DNA of 64,000 nucleotides from Zygnema cylindricum (taxonomy: Eukaryota; Streptophyta; Zygnematophyceae; Zygnematales; Zygnemataceae): positions 124,001-188,000 of the forward strand of contig JBBHKE010001258.1 of the NCBI GenBank assembly GCA_037447655.1, read 5' to 3'. Positions 1-13,127 of this stretch are shown piece by piece (positions within the stretch are counted from its first letter, which is position 1; the number at the start of each line of letters is the position of its first letter). The position numbers and the translations under genes are program-made. Under the pieces are notes generated by a model. That model saw only the letters and a program-made list of their open reading frames with translations. It did no database searches and was not told the DNA's origin.

Positions 1-488
1 TGAATATTATTAGAAGTGGCATGGCTAGGCCCATAACTTATTGGAGGTGGATTGGCGGAAGCCATGAAATTGTACACAAGAGAAAGATCAATACATTGGA
101 GAGAGGAATTGATTTGTATTTGGGATGATTTCATTAAGTGAGAAAAGTCACTTATATACAAAATATACAATGCTAATTATTGTGGAGTGTAAGCGCTCTA
201 CGGTGCGTTGTAACAAAGTGATCATAGTCTAGATTCTAATAAATGTATGTAGAACAAAAAGAAAGACTGGGCCGTCGCCTAAAGGACTGGACCGAGGGTC
301 AAAAGACTTGTACGTAAGAAAAGACAAGACTGACGTATGTAATGAAAAAGTACAGAAGTCTGGACCGACGTCTGGAAGTACGGACATGACCAAAAGTAAG
401 TCGTCCGGATAAGACGGTCAACAGGACTTGACTGACGTAAGAAAAGTACGGGCAAGACAAAAGTAAAATGACGCTAAATGTCCCTTAA
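1..488. other. Unassigned flank with degenerate short repeats
   Basis: No coding region is recognised. From about 240 to 480 the sequence is built from loose, imperfect repeats of words such as GACTGGACCGA, GACTGACGTA and AAAGTACGG. It replaces the expected exon 1 and promoter of the acetate-transporter copy that starts at 489, so it is probably foreign DNA (a transposon or LTR remnant) joined at that point. No LTR ends or target duplication could be fixed. Confidence 0.4.
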
Positions 489-1388
489 AAGTGCGGATTG
501 GTGAGGACTATCTCTCTCTCTCTCTCTCTCCTCCCCTCTCTCTCTCTCCTCCCCTCTCTCTCTCTCTTCCATGAAACAATTAGGGTTTTAGGCTTAGATA
601 TTTTTGCTCTATTTTATCACCTTTCATCTCATAACCTTTTCCTACCTTTTCATACCTATTATTTTTCCTTGTTTTCCTTAATTTTCGGATTCAGATGTAG
701 AAATAAATAACAATTCTAAATCAACTGCATTTTTTTAGCTGTCTTGCTAGAGACTGTTCTTTTTTCATCCATATAATCAATTGCCTATATTTTTTCTCCT
801 TCTTCTCTGCAAGTTCTCAAAGAGATGGACTTGAACGAGGATATCGCGTACTTCATTGTCGGCTTCTTCATCGTCAACACCATGTTTCTAGTCACCTCTC
901 TCTTGGCTCCGGTCCCCATTCTTCTCGTGTTCGTGCTTCTGGAGGCCACTTTTCTCTGCCTTTTCATTGGCTTCTTCAAGGACCAGGCGCCCGAAAAAGC
1001 TGGAACCTTCACGATGGTAGGCGGAGCATTTGGGCATATCATGGCACTCGCTGGTCATTGTTTTTTAGGGTTTTTTGTTTAAAGCTCTATCAGTTTTTTT
1101 TATGTAACTGAAAATTATCTCTCTTTTTACTTCTATTCCGTTGAGACTTTTGGTATCTCGTAGCACTCGAGGATTAGTTTGAGTTTTGCTATGTCTCTCT
1201 CGCTCTCTCTCTCTCTCTCCCTCCTCCTTTCTCTCTCTCTCTCTCTCTTTCTGTCTATCCGCTTTCTACTCAACACTCATCACAACAACTTTTGCAGTTG
1301 AACCTAACACTTCTTTTCTCCTTATTTCCATGCAGCGTGGTACGTGTCCTTCGCAGTTCTGTTCAACAAAACTGATCAGAAGCCGGTG
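489..1388 (+). pseudogene. Acetate transporter copy A (GPR1/FUN34/SatP), truncated
   Basis: This is a broken copy of the three-exon gene seen intact at 15525-16888. Of exon 1 only about the last 10 bases survive (489-498), followed by the usual GTGAGGAC donor and CT repeat. Exon 2 (about 814-1053) encodes helices 4-5 and the start of helix 6 (IAYFIVGFFIVNTMF, then FIGFFKDQAP), but its acceptor has become CAAG and the reading phase is one base off compared with copy C. Exon 3 (1336 to about 1388) keeps AWYVSFAVLFN and then runs directly into retrotransposon reverse-transcriptase sequence instead of the normal C-terminus. With no start, a damaged acceptor and a replaced C-terminus it cannot make the transporter. 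Confidence 0.8.
513..571. repeat. CT microsatellite after intron 1 donor of copy A
   Basis: A TC/CT-rich tract begins within about 15 bases of the former exon 1 donor. The same position holds a CT repeat in the other four transporter copies, with very different lengths. Confidence 0.85.
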
Positions 1389-2027
1389 AATTACTACCGG
1401 GAACTGAATTGAAGTCGGTGAATTACTACCGGGAACTGAATTCACGTATTATCCTCGATCGACACCCCATGTCGTTGGCCGAGGATATTTTCGATCATGT
1501 TGGGGGTGCTAAATATTCCAGCATCCTGGATATGCGACAGGGATTTAATCAAATCAAAATAGAGGAAAAAATCGACACAAAACTGCATTTTGGTGTAGTG
1601 AGGCTCGTTGGGAATGGGCGGTTTTGCCCTTTGGACTGAGAAATGCACCTGTGGTATTTCAAAAGGTCATGGACTCATCTTGGGGGGGTGTAAGTTTGCT
1701 TTTTGCTACATCGACGATTTAATCATTGCTTCAGCCACCATACAGGAACATGCAGCGCATATTGGGTGGATTTTGAAGGAATTAAAGAAAGTAAACCTTT
1801 AATGCCATCCTGCCAAATGCACCTTCGATGCCGAAGGGGTACCTTATCTGGGGCATTTCATTTCTTCGCATTAAGTACTCCACTAGAGGTCAAGGTGAAA
1901 GCCATTTGTAAAGTAACGGCCCCAACTTATCTGACCAGCCTGCGGGTATTTCTTGGGTTGGCAAATAATTATTGTAGGTTTGTTCTTAGTTTCAGTACCC
2001 TTGCATCTCCACTGAATGAACTTTAAA
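1386..2027 (+). pseudogene. Reverse transcriptase domain (Ty3/gypsy), decayed
   Basis: The fragments read YYRELN, then HPMSLAEDIFDHVGGAKYSS and LDMRQGFNQIKI, which match the fingers and palm of Ty3/gypsy RT. The catalytic YIDDL motif is visible near 1710-1724, followed by a helix-rich segment and the connection VFLGLANNYCRFV near 1950-1985. Frames change at about 1610, 1700 and 1800, and part of the palm around the FGLRNAP-like segment is scrambled, so no full domain can be translated. Confidence 0.85.
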
Positions 2028-2089
2028 AAAAATTGGTTATGTTATCTTAGGGACCAACTCAGATAAAAGCTTTCTAAGGATTAAAAGGC

Positions 2090-2533
2090 GCGCTGTCCAC
2101 TGCCCCCATTTTTCGTCCTCCAAATCATAAGTTGCCATTTTGCCTACAGACAGACTTTGGCAAGCCCGGTATTGCAGCTATCCTAACCCAACGCGAACTC
2201 ACAGGTGAGGAATATGTGGTCGCCTATGCCAGTCGAAGCAACAATCAGGCAGAATTGAATTACAATAGCTACGAGGGAGAATGTCTTGCCGCAGTTTGGG
2301 GTATTGTGCATTTTCGACATTATCTCTATGGCAAGTCGTTCACCTTTCTTACTGACCACCAACCATTGCATTGGCTTATGACCAATGACAAGCTGTCTGG
2401 CAAGTTAGCCCGTTGGGCTATTATTTTACATAAATATGATGTCGAAATTATCCATCGACCCGGGCTCCTCAGTTTGAATGTTGACGGTCTCTCCACGAAC
2501 CCTTTGCCCAACTCCACGGATAATGGTGTATAA
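2090..2533 (+). pseudogene. RNase H domain (Ty3/gypsy)
   Basis: This is the longest open stretch of the retroelement. It contains LQTDFGKPGIAAILTQ (first catalytic Asp), YASRSNNQAELNYNSYEGECLAAVW (catalytic Glu region), YGKSFTFLTDHQPLHWL (catalytic Asp in TDHQ) and the terminal HRPGLLSLNVDGLS segment. Order and spacing match RNase H of Ty3/gypsy pol. A stop at 2531-2533 ends it before the integrase. Confidence 0.85.
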
Positions 2534-2749
2534 CAGGATTTCGATGGTGAGAAAGCTGCATCCTTATCAGCCGGAAAACACATGATTTACAGCTTTTCTG
2601 CTCCCACGAATCACAAAACCGAACACGATCTATGGCGGGACAGCGTTTTGATCCTCTTCTTGTCCACTCAGTCTTTTCGAGCGGGCACCCTACCAGGGGT
2701 AGAGGAGCGCGTGAGGAAGAGAGCTCAAAGTTTCTTGTGGATGGGGGGC

Positions 2750-3678
2750 TCACTCATTCGTCTTTTCGCAGATGGAAGTCATTGGCATGTTCCTCGGCCG
2801 ACGGAACGATTATCACTCATCAACCAAATTCATATGACCTTGGACACTATGGCACCGAACGGACTTTGAGTTTGGTACAGGCACGGTATTGGAGGTCCGG
2901 CATGCAGGCTGATGTGGCGGCTGTGTTGCAGGAATGCAACACATGTGACCGGCTACGAACCTCGTTTTCTAACCAACAAACCACCCTTCACCCCTTGCCT
3001 ATTCGAGGGCTCTTTTACAGATAGTCGTGTGACTTGGCAGGTCCCTTTCCCATTTCTCTAAAGGGGAAGCAGTACATTATGATTATGATCAAAAATTTTA
3101 GCAAATTGGTGGAAGTTGTGGCCCTCCCGCAGAAAACTGCCAAACTCACCACCGCAGCTTTCAAAGAGGATGTGCTCCTCCGATACGGAGCCCCTGCAGA
3201 AGTACTTACCGACCAAGGAACCGAGTTCCGCGGCGAATTTCAGGAGATGCTGAACGAGGCGTTAATCGATCATCGGCGGACGAGTCCAGATCATCCTCAA
3301 GTAGACGGTTCGGCAGATAGAGTTGTACAAACCTTTAAGCGTGCTTTGCGTAAACATTGCTTAGAAAAATAGATTACGGTGTGGGATGAATCATTATTCA
3401 TGGGTTATCGCATGTCTGTACAGGCCACTATGGCAAATTTCAGCCCCTATTATGTGTTGTTTGGTCGAAAACCACTGCTAGGTAGGAATGTACAGAAAGC
3501 CGCGAGCTTAACTCTACCTCTTATATTTGATTTTCATTTTTTGGAAGAGCTAACTAACCGAGTATTGCTTTTTGCTAGGGAAACACCCATTGCCTTTGAA
3601 AATTTGCAAATTGCCCAACATCGCGACTCCTTACGGTTTGCGACAACTCGCACTGACAGCTACCGTCTACAACAGAAA
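2750..3678 (+). pseudogene. Integrase (HHCC zinc finger plus DDE core), decayed
   Basis: The zinc-binding N-terminus is visible near 2815-2960 (H in HQPN, H in DLGHYG, then C-x2-C in ECNTCDRL). The catalytic core follows from about 3034, with DQGTEFRGEF (second catalytic Asp) and DHPQVDGSADRVVQTF, where the expected Glu region is altered. The C-terminal part continues as FSPYYVLFGRKPLL and RLQQKPFRVGD up to about 3699. Stops at 3022-3024 and 3370-3372 break it. Confidence 0.82.
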
Positions 3679-3744
3679 CCCTTCCGGGTGGGAGATTAGG
3701 TTTATTAGCGACCCTTCCGGGTGGGAGATTATGTTTATTTGCGA
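3679..3744 (+). repeat. 33-bp tandem duplication in integrase C-terminus
   Basis: Two adjacent copies begin CCCTTCCGGGTGGGAGATTA at 3679 and 3712. The duplication lies just after FRVGD and the first copy carries a TAG stop, so it adds to the breakage of the polyprotein. Confidence 0.9.
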
Positions 3745-4130
3745 CAGAAAACATTTGACACACTCGACACGGATGTTTCACCTCACATTTTGAGGATTAC
3801 GAAAATCAACCCCAATGGGTTATTGAGCTTACAAGGGGCCGACACGTGAAGTTTGCGAGAGCATTCGAAAAATTGTGCCCCCTGCTACCTACCCGATCTT
3901 TCCCACACCATGGACCCATGGCGGATGCCGATTACCGAGGCCACCGAGTGTCAGTTGTGCCGACGATCTGATGGAGAAACAACAATGCTACTCTATGACT
4001 ATTGCAATCTGGGATTTCATATGGAGTGTTTGGGTCCGCCTTTGCACACTTTCCTGGCTGGACAGTGGTTCTGCCACGGATGTTGCGACCTGCCTGCTGT
4101 TCTTCCCAGCTCCCCAGCTCCCTTGCAGAC
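3745..4130 (+). pseudogene. Pol C-terminal tail with PHD-type zinc finger
   Basis: After the integrase the frame continues as a tail (TFDTLDTDVSPHILRI, GLLSLQGADT, a stop, then EHSKNCAPCYLPDL) and enters a cysteine/histidine-rich module at about 3943-4092. There C-x2-C (CQLC), then YC, H-x2-C (HMECL) and C-x2-C (FCHGC) follow the C4HC3 order of a PHD finger; one cysteine of the second pair reads Tyr (YDYC). PHD fingers bind histone H3 tails, so here it may take the place of the chromodomain found at this position in chromoviruses. That role is inference. Confidence 0.65.
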
Positions 4131-4150
4131 TAAGGAGCTTGGGGGGGGGG

Positions 4151-5553
4151 AATTCCAACCTTACTTTCTGACCTTGCTTTGTTTTTCGTTTTTCTTAGTC
4201 CTCGTGTTTGGCATGTTTGTTTTTCCAGGCACATTCATTCATTGTTTGTTACAGTATATATGCTCCGAATGCTCGTTATGGCCACAAATGCTGAACATAT
4301 GTGTTGATTAACTATATTTTGGTGTTTATCAGCGTTTGAAGCTAGGTCTAATGCATGCCATTCACAGTAGCCTTGCCATGCACAACAACTGTCATGCTGT
4401 AAGACGTCGGTTGGTATTAATGTGTCTGCCCATACTAATTTATGCCGAAGTGACGTAACAGGTCTGTACGGGAGCATATGGCGCGAGGTATGGACAGGAC
4501 AAGGACCAGATTTGTGCTAATGTATGACCGAAAGGGAACGCGATTTGGAATTCACATGGAACCAAACCGTGGTACAGTATTAGATGTCAAGAACTCAACG
4601 GCTCCGAACCTAACAGATGCCAAAGTCGTGGACCCTCGGTGGTTCATGCATTTATGTTCGGTTAGCTTAGGGAGGGTTTTTATCCTTGAGGTGTAGATGT
4701 AAGGCATCCCGAGGCGGCCACGCAGCGGCCTTCTCTAATGCATAGAAACCTGCACGCTCAGAGACATACGAATTAGTGTAGCTGTACAAGCATAGGATAA
4801 ATGCCAATTGGCATGTTAGAAACAATTTGCAAATTAAAACACGGGAATCCAACGTTGGAAGTTTGTCGTTTTGTGGCAGGCGTTTTTCTCGGGAATTGTC
4901 GAATTGTTTGATAGTTAGGGTTTCATCTAAGTATTTTAGTGACAAGCTAGTTTTGAGTTAGGGTTTCTAAAAAGGCCCATAGTCTGATGCTGGTGAACTG
5001 TCTCTGAGCTCCCTATTTTCTCTTGTAACAAGTCCTTATATAATCTACTGGCGCAAGCCGACCTGCAAGGTTTCCCTCCAGACTATTGTCTACTTGTTGT
5101 GGCGTGTGACTTGTGTTTTGTAGACTTTGTGCTTTCTGGCTGTCAGAGCGCTGACTGTACCGGCTGGCTCTCTCGTCCTATCTGGCTTTTTGGGAATACC
5201 GGCTATCTCGGCTCCTTTGTCCAGCTGAGGAAGGGTTCTGGTCCGCTGGTTGGACTCCTGTAGGGGATATAGGGGATATTGAAAGGCTTCAGGGCCTAGT
5301 GGCTACTGTCGCAAATATGAATTCCAACCTTACTTTCTGACCTTGCTTTGTTTTTCGTTTTTCTCAGTCCTCGTGTTTGACATGTTTGTTTTTCCAGGCA
5401 GATTCATTCATTGTTTCTTGCAGTATATATGCTCTGAATGCTGGCTGTGGCCACAAATGCTGAACATATGTGTTGATTAACTATATTCTGGTGTTTATCA
5501 GCGTCTCAAGCTAGGTCTAATGCATGCCATTCACAGTAGCCCCGCCATGCACG
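4151..5553. repeat. Long direct repeat, period 1169 bp, at 3' end of retroelement
   Basis: About 236 bases from 4151 (AATTCCAACCTTACTTTCTG...) recur at 5320-5553 with roughly 95% identity by eye. The first copy follows directly on a G10 polypurine-like tract, as a 3' LTR would. The 930 bases between hold no gene; they contain telobox-like TTAGGGTTT words near 4915 and 4960. Either this is a 3' LTR with a partial tandem second copy, or a tandem duplication of the element's tail. LTR ends (TG...CA) could not be placed. Confidence 0.7.
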
Positions 5554-5559
5554 ACATGT

Positions 5560-6895
5560 AAGTGCCTCAAAAATTAATTCTATTTAATTTGCATTAAGTT
5601 GTCATGTTTATTTCTATAGATTAGAAAACATATCGTTATATAATTAGCTTTTTTAATTGAGAAAAGTTCACGAAGTTGAAGGCGAGGAAGTAGATTTCGA
5701 GGAAGGGTGAAACGTAGGAAAAGTGAGAGGGAGGATAGTAGGTAATAAAACTATGGATAGACGAAATGTACAAAGAAAAGGGTGGAAAGTTGGAAAGGAA
5801 ACAAAGGATAGGGCTTAAAGAGTGAAAGAGAAGAACAAAAGAGTGTCAAGGGAAGGAGAAAAAGTAAAAACGGGATATAAAGGAGGAAGAAGTTACGAGA
5901 TTTAAGGGGTGGGGGAAGAGGTAAAAAGGTGGACCACAAATAGGGAAAGGGGAAAAGATGAAAGGAGAAGGAAAGAGGCGGGGCCTCCCTCTACCTCTTC
6001 TTCTCCGTTCTCTACCACTGTCCACTATATCTTCCTGCCTTAAAAAAGAAGAGTTATTCTCCAGATTGGACGAGCATTCGAATGTACGTGTATCTTTCTC
6101 CTTCCATATACGGCATTTTTCTAAAGTACTCTCACTTCCCTTCCCTCCCCCCCCATCCCCTTCCCTGTCTCTTTCTCCCTCTCTCTTTCCCTATCTCACT
6201 CTCTCTCTCACACGCACTCCCGCTCCCTCTTCCTCTCCCTCAGTCTCTTACCCTGCTCTTCCAAGATCCTGCCTGACCTACCTTGTCGCGTCCTTCTCCG
6301 TCTCCTTATTCCTCCTATCCTCTCCATCTCTAAAATCCCTTACTGACTTATCCCCCTCCCAGATCCTTTCAATTTCTTTTGACCGTTACTCCCTCACACC
6401 ATTCTTCCCCTTTCTCCTTCCCAACTTTGTCTTCTCCGGCTCTCAATATTATTTTCTTTTTTCAGTAATTTTCTTTGACTCCCCTTACGAGTCTCCATTC
6501 ACCTAGAAATTCATCTTTTTAGGAGGTATTCCTCTTCTTGTATGTCCTTTTCTTAAAATTCACCCAGTTTTGCCCTTTTAAACCCCTTTTTCTTAATTCG
6601 ATTTCACCCTTTCTCCCCCTCCCTCTCCCCTACACCGAAATTTTCCTCCCGCTCTCTCTTTGTCAGGCTGATTTTCTTCTCTCCATCCAATCTCTCTCTC
6701 GCGCTCTTCTCTCTTTCTCTCTCTCCCCCCCTCAAATCTGCACTCAGATTTCCGTCCCTCTCCATAATATTTTCCCATCACCCTAACCACATTTTCTCCT
6801 CTCTTATCCCTCTCTCTTACAACTACATTTCTCTCTTCGCGTGTTTGCCAATTTCCCCATTCGACTTCTAGAGGACTTCCCATTTCTGAAGACGA
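5560..6895. other. Non-coding; pyrimidine-rich tract
   Basis: No gene is supported. From about 5690 to 5960 the plus strand is purine-rich; from about 5980 to 6890 it is strongly pyrimidine-rich (CCCTCTCTCTTT-type). Long apparent reading frames here encode only Ser/Pro/Leu/Phe low-complexity sequence on one strand and Arg/Glu/Gly on the other, which is what such composition gives by chance. Confidence 0.75.
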
Positions 6896-7524
6896 CACTT
6901 AAACAATTTGCATAACATTGTTGACCCAAAAAGAAACAGAAAAATTAAAACTTTATGCAAACGAATCCCATTAATTCATTATCAAAAAGAAGAAGATTGA
7001 GATTGACCTGGAAAATTTTCAAACATTGCACCTCAATGTGGACATAATGAAAAGGAGAAACATTTCAATTTTTTCTATTGGTCCGAAATTTCAGTGGATA
7101 AAATTACAATTTTGAGAAACATTATTTGTTGGACCTAAAATTCCTATTTTATCCTGATAACATCACATTGTCCAGCAAAGTAACTGGCTAACTTCCGATC
7201 TCAATACCATACAAAATTTTCATTCGCACTGAAAAACCATCGTAATCTGGAATATACAAAGTTGCTAAAAAAAACTCTTTTAACCTTTTCCCCAAACTTT
7301 GCTTTCCCGCCAAGTCTCTATGTCTACCTCTATCGCTACCTACCCTCTTCCACACTTTAAAATATCTACCCTTTAGATAGCAGGAGAGGAGATAGTGGAA
7401 GGTAAACTTCCCCTATCCTCTCTTTATGTCTCACAGTGAGCTGGTGAGATGGGAGGGGGGGGAAGAGTTTGAGCTATTCTCTTGCCATAACCCACCCCTT
7501 TCCCCCTCTCTCTCCACATTCTTT
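6896..7524. other. 3' flank of transporter copy B
   Basis: On the minus strand this matches the 3' flank of copy C. TAGCAACTTTGTA and ATTCCAG are followed by a conserved TTTTTCAGT and a later TTATCAGGAT, at about 7265 to 7160 here and 17195 to 17300 in copy C. The duplication unit therefore included the 3' UTR and downstream DNA. Confidence 0.65.
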
Positions 7525-9297
<1,773 letters not shown>

Positions 9298-9716
9298 TTT
9301 TTTTGAACTAAGATTTATGTTGGTTACACGTGTGGCGAGTGGTTGGGGATAACGAAAAAAAGTTAGGAGAAAAACACCTAATATAGATAGGTAAACAGAG
9401 CGAAAATTAAAAAATTTGAATAGGAGAAATAGAGAATTGGTGAGGTAATGAGAATGATTGGGCTGATCGATTTTACTTTTCAAATTTTGCTCATTGTCTT
9501 GGATATATGCTCGGCGTGAGAGGACTGCCGACTTCTATTGTACGGCAGCAATATATGTCAGCGTCATTTAAAAATAAGTACTATGCAAACGTGGTCTGCA
9601 CCAGTTCCATAGAGCAGGAGCATTTTTCACGTCTTTGTTCTGATATGAACTGGTAAAAAACTGTTGTATTTTTGGACTTTGTACCGCACGTGTGGGATCA
9701 AGTCCCGACGAAAGTT

Positions 9717-9750
9717 TCAGCACTTTGTTTGACATTGCAGGGAAAGGTCA
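9717..9750 (-). promoter_or_regulatory. Shared upstream block of transporter copies (copy B)
   Basis: On the minus strand this reads as the block GACCTTTCCCTGCAATGTC followed by AAACAAAGTGCTGAA. The same block lies upstream of copies C (14649), D (21836) and E (28360). Here it is about 420 bases before the start codon. CACGTG-core elements lie on both sides (near 9326, 9688, 9858 and 9954). Regulation by the block is inferred from conservation between otherwise diverged flanks. Confidence 0.65.
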
Positions 9751-10140
9751 TTAGATTCCGTACAATGTAAGCGGCCTCAAATAGTGATGTACGGATGAAC
9801 CCGGTGAACATTCGTGAATCCACTCTGGTATTTGAATGCAGAAACAGGATAGCCTTTACACGTGGCAAGATCGTGTGTGTACATTGTCGCGATTCGTAAT
9901 CCGAGGCTCAAATTTGAAGGACCCGCGAAAAGCGGCGGACCTTTAACGCCTTTGCACGTGTTTGGCGGCTTTTTTTTTCATCCCGGCCGAAGGAAAACGT
10001 GACATTGGAAAAGTTTGGCAAGTGACTTGTATTAATTTCGTACCTTTTCCGTATTTTTCGTATTTTTCGTATTTTTCGTTATTTTCCCGCAGAATTTCAC
10101 GGCAGGCGAGCACTAAATTATCACTGAGACAGCAATGCGT
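9751..10140. other. Upstream region of copy B, no gene
   Basis: The sequence contains ATTCCGTACAATG near 9755 and several CACGTG cores, but no coding region that can be supported. A short run of TTTTCGTA repeats lies at about 10046-10080. Confidence 0.55.
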
Positions 10141-10192
10141 CGGGAAAATGTGGGAGGCTGAGGAGAAGGAGAAGGGAGGCTGAGGGTGAGGG

Positions 10193-10228
<36 letters not shown>

Positions 10229-10970
10229 GACAGGGGAAGTTGGGTAGGGAGAGGGGGGGAATGGGAGGGAAAGGGAGGGAATGGAGAAGGTAGAAGTAGG
10301 AGGGCAGGCCTAGAGAGGAGGGAGAGGTATATGGAGAGCAAGAGGAAGAGAAGACGTGAGGGGAAGTGGTGGGAAAGGATAAGGGAGAGGGTAAGGGATG
10401 GAGAAGAGAGAGGAAGACGAAAGAAGTGGGGAAGGGAGAAGAAGGGAAGGAAAAAGTGAGGAACGCTAAGGGGGAGGGTGAGAGAGGAAAAAAAAAATGG
10501 AGAAACAGATGATGAGAGGGAGAGGGATGGAGGTTATGGGATGGGAGAATGGTGGAAGGATAAGGGTAAAACATATGAGAGAGGGATAGAAAGGGAAGAT
10601 GGATTAAGGATGTCAAAGTGGAGAGATAGAGGGAGAGAGAATTGGAATACTTGGAACAATGCAGAGGAAGGTAAGGGGAAAATAGAGTAGGAGATGGAGG
10701 GAGAGGTAGGGAATTTAGTAATGGAAAAAATGAGGGAAGGAAAAGAAGATGAAAGTGGGAGTAGAGAGAGAGAGAGGGAAAGTGGGTTTTGCTATGAGGA
10801 GAAAAGGGAAAGGAGGGGCTCAAGCGAGATGGGGAAAGGGAAAGGAGAGGGAGAGACCGGAGAAGGATAAAATTTGGGGAGGTGGAGGGCGAGGGAGAAG
10901 GAGAGGAAAAAGGAGAGGGAGACGGAGAAGGAGAGCGAGAAGGAGAGGGGAAATATGTCTTTTCCGTACG
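10140..10970. repeat. Purine-rich tract (plus strand)
   Basis: About 830 bp of GGGAGAGG/GAAGG-type sequence with a (GA)n core at 10197-10226. Apparent reading frames are Ser/Pro/Leu or Arg/Glu/Gly low complexity and are not genes. Confidence 0.85.
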
Positions 10971-13127
10971 GATTCTGTATCCTTTTTATCTTTGTAAATA
11001 GTTTTTCCACTAGCCTCAGGTATTTTCAAGTTTTATCGTTCGTGGTAGTTTTTTCTTAGGTCCACGTCTAATTTTGTTAAATTATCACGTGTGACTCAAC
11101 CAGGGCGGGAGGGAGGGAGAGAGAGAGAGTTAGAGGGCGAAAGGGGGAGGGTGAGGAGGGAGAGAGTGGGAGTATCAAAGCCGTACTGTTCCAGGTTTAG
11201 TTTGAATGATTACTTTTCATACAATCTGTCCTATTTTGTCTTATGTCTGTATGTTTAGTTCAGGTTCTTTTACTTTACTTTTAATTTATGAATGCTCACC
11301 TTAATTAGTGTTGAGTCTAGGTAGACATAATGGAAACTTTCTTTCTTTGTTTCAATATTCGTTTGTAACCAATAATCCTTCCATTTTATTTTCCAAATCC
11401 TTGTGCAGAACATTCTGTTTTCTCTTCTTTAATTTGCTTGTTTTTTTTTCTAGTCATCTTGCCATTTCTTTTCTTTTCATTGTCATGGCCATTGATTTGA
11501 TAAAAGTTTTCTGCGTCATTGAGGTTTCCAAAAGTTAAAGACAAATTGGAAAAGAGAAACATTTTTTGTGGAGGATTTGGGTTTTCTCGTTTTCTGTTGG
11601 GCTTTCGATTTCACAATTATTCTTTCCTTTTTTTTTTAACCCCCTTCAAATTATTTAACTTTTTGTCCATTCTTTTTTCTTTCTTTTTCCTTTTTTGTTT
11701 TTTGTTTTGATCTTCTTTTTGCCTGTATGAAACTTTTGATACGTGCTCCGTGGCCTTTTCTTTAATATTTTGTTTTGAGGGGAGGAGGGTTATGTTCACG
11801 GAATCGAAGTCATTTGTTTTCTTCTGGATTTGGTTCGCTATTAATGATAGACACGGGGAAAAAAAATGCTCAATCTAAGTTGTCATTTTTTTGTCATAAT
11901 AACAACTTCGATAAACTGGATAAGATTTTACTGTTTTATGCTGTTTAGTTGTTCAGATAAACTTCTATTTAAGTGCTGCAATCTTTTAAGTTCTTTTCTC
12001 CTTTTTTGTGATTGTTTTTTACTTACCCACAAAGCAAAACTAAAAATAATAAAAAGAAATCCATTGTGTTATCTTATATGGATTATGTCTACTGAATGCT
12101 ATCATTTTTTAACGTGGACAAAACTTGAGGGACTAAACAGGCTAAGTCAAAAATCGAAAAAACCTCATGTTTACACCTAACATAACCATAATAACCTTGT
12201 TTAGACCCACATAACAAGAAAGAATGGAATGGAAATAGTCAATTGAATAAAGCCGCCTTTTTAAAACATACCTTCATCCCATTTCTCTTTTTTTTTTCCT
12301 ATTCCAATTAGGCATTATTCGTCATAAACTCCAATATATACGACATTTACACCATATTCACTTTGGTTTTTCTTTTCCTTCCCTTCCCTTTCTTTCTTTT
12401 CATTTTACCAAAATTATCATTTCAACTCAAGCTTTGAAGAATCTTTAATTTTGTCAAAAGAATAATTGTCTATTTTCTTCCGACTCTTATAGTCTTTAAA
12501 TGTTTTTTTTGTTGTTGTTGTTCTTTATCCCCTTTGTGTCCAGATGGATTTTCCATCGCAAGTTTTGCAATAAAGATGGTTTTACTACTTCTCAAAAGAA
12601 TGTTAGGATGGTTACATTGAAAGAACTTGTCCTTCTGTTGAGGTTAAATCGAACAGTTTTAAGGTTAACCGTACGTAAAATTACGAAAAACAATTGTAGG
12701 AATTATAACTTACCTCAAAACAACGGGAAAAGTTCGACAGCGTTTTGAACCTATGAGCTAGCGACTCAAAGGGTGAATTGTACAGTTTTTGGGTGAACCG
12801 TACGTAAATGTACGATCTGTACGGCTTACCTCAGAACACAAGTGTAAAAGGTCTGGTGTGTTTTACCCTATGAGCAAACAACTAGAAGGTCCTAGACCAT
12901 CATTTGTGTATGCCCTCTTTACTGATGCGCAAAATACCTCAAACCTGAAAAACGGTTACACTAAGCCAAGTTGACAAGTGGCCGAGCGGAGCCGGAACTT
13001 GATGTTAGCCAATTAAGGGTTTTTAGGACTCAGTTGTAATTGAGTTGTTAGACACTATACAGTTTTTAAGGGAATTGATTCTTTATGAAACATTAATATA
13101 TTGCTAAACACATTATCCACCAACATA
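10971..13127. other. AT-rich spacer without recognised genes
   Basis: T-rich runs dominate 11300-12530. Short reading frames show no family motif. A diverged direct duplication lies at about 12650-12905. Confidence 0.6.
12650..12905. repeat. Diverged direct duplication, period about 125-130 bp
   Basis: Two blocks share the words AACCGTACGTAAA, TACGA, CTTACCTCA, GTTTT and CCTATGAGC in the same order (first block about 12650-12775, second about 12783-12905). Identity is patchy, so it is an old duplication. No function is evident. Confidence 0.6.

Larger units (their letters stand above)
1386..4150 (+). mobile_element. Ty3/gypsy LTR retrotransposon pol remnant with C-terminal PHD finger
   Basis: Pieces of a Ty3/gypsy polyprotein follow in the canonical order reverse transcriptase, RNase H, integrase, and then a PHD-type zinc finger. 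All are interrupted by stops and frameshifts. No gag, protease or 5' LTR is present, so this is a 5'-truncated copy. Its left edge lies inside exon 3 of transporter copy A, where a 32-bp period is duplicated (VNYYRELN twice, at about 1386 and 1418). A run of ten G at 4141-4150 resembles a polypurine tract in front of an LTR. The order RT-RH-INT identifies Ty3/gypsy rather than copia. Confidence 0.88.

Noticed and set aside
4478-4696. 72-codon ORF between the long direct repeats
   Set aside because: No recognisable family motif; it lies in the putative LTR or tail of a decayed retroelement.
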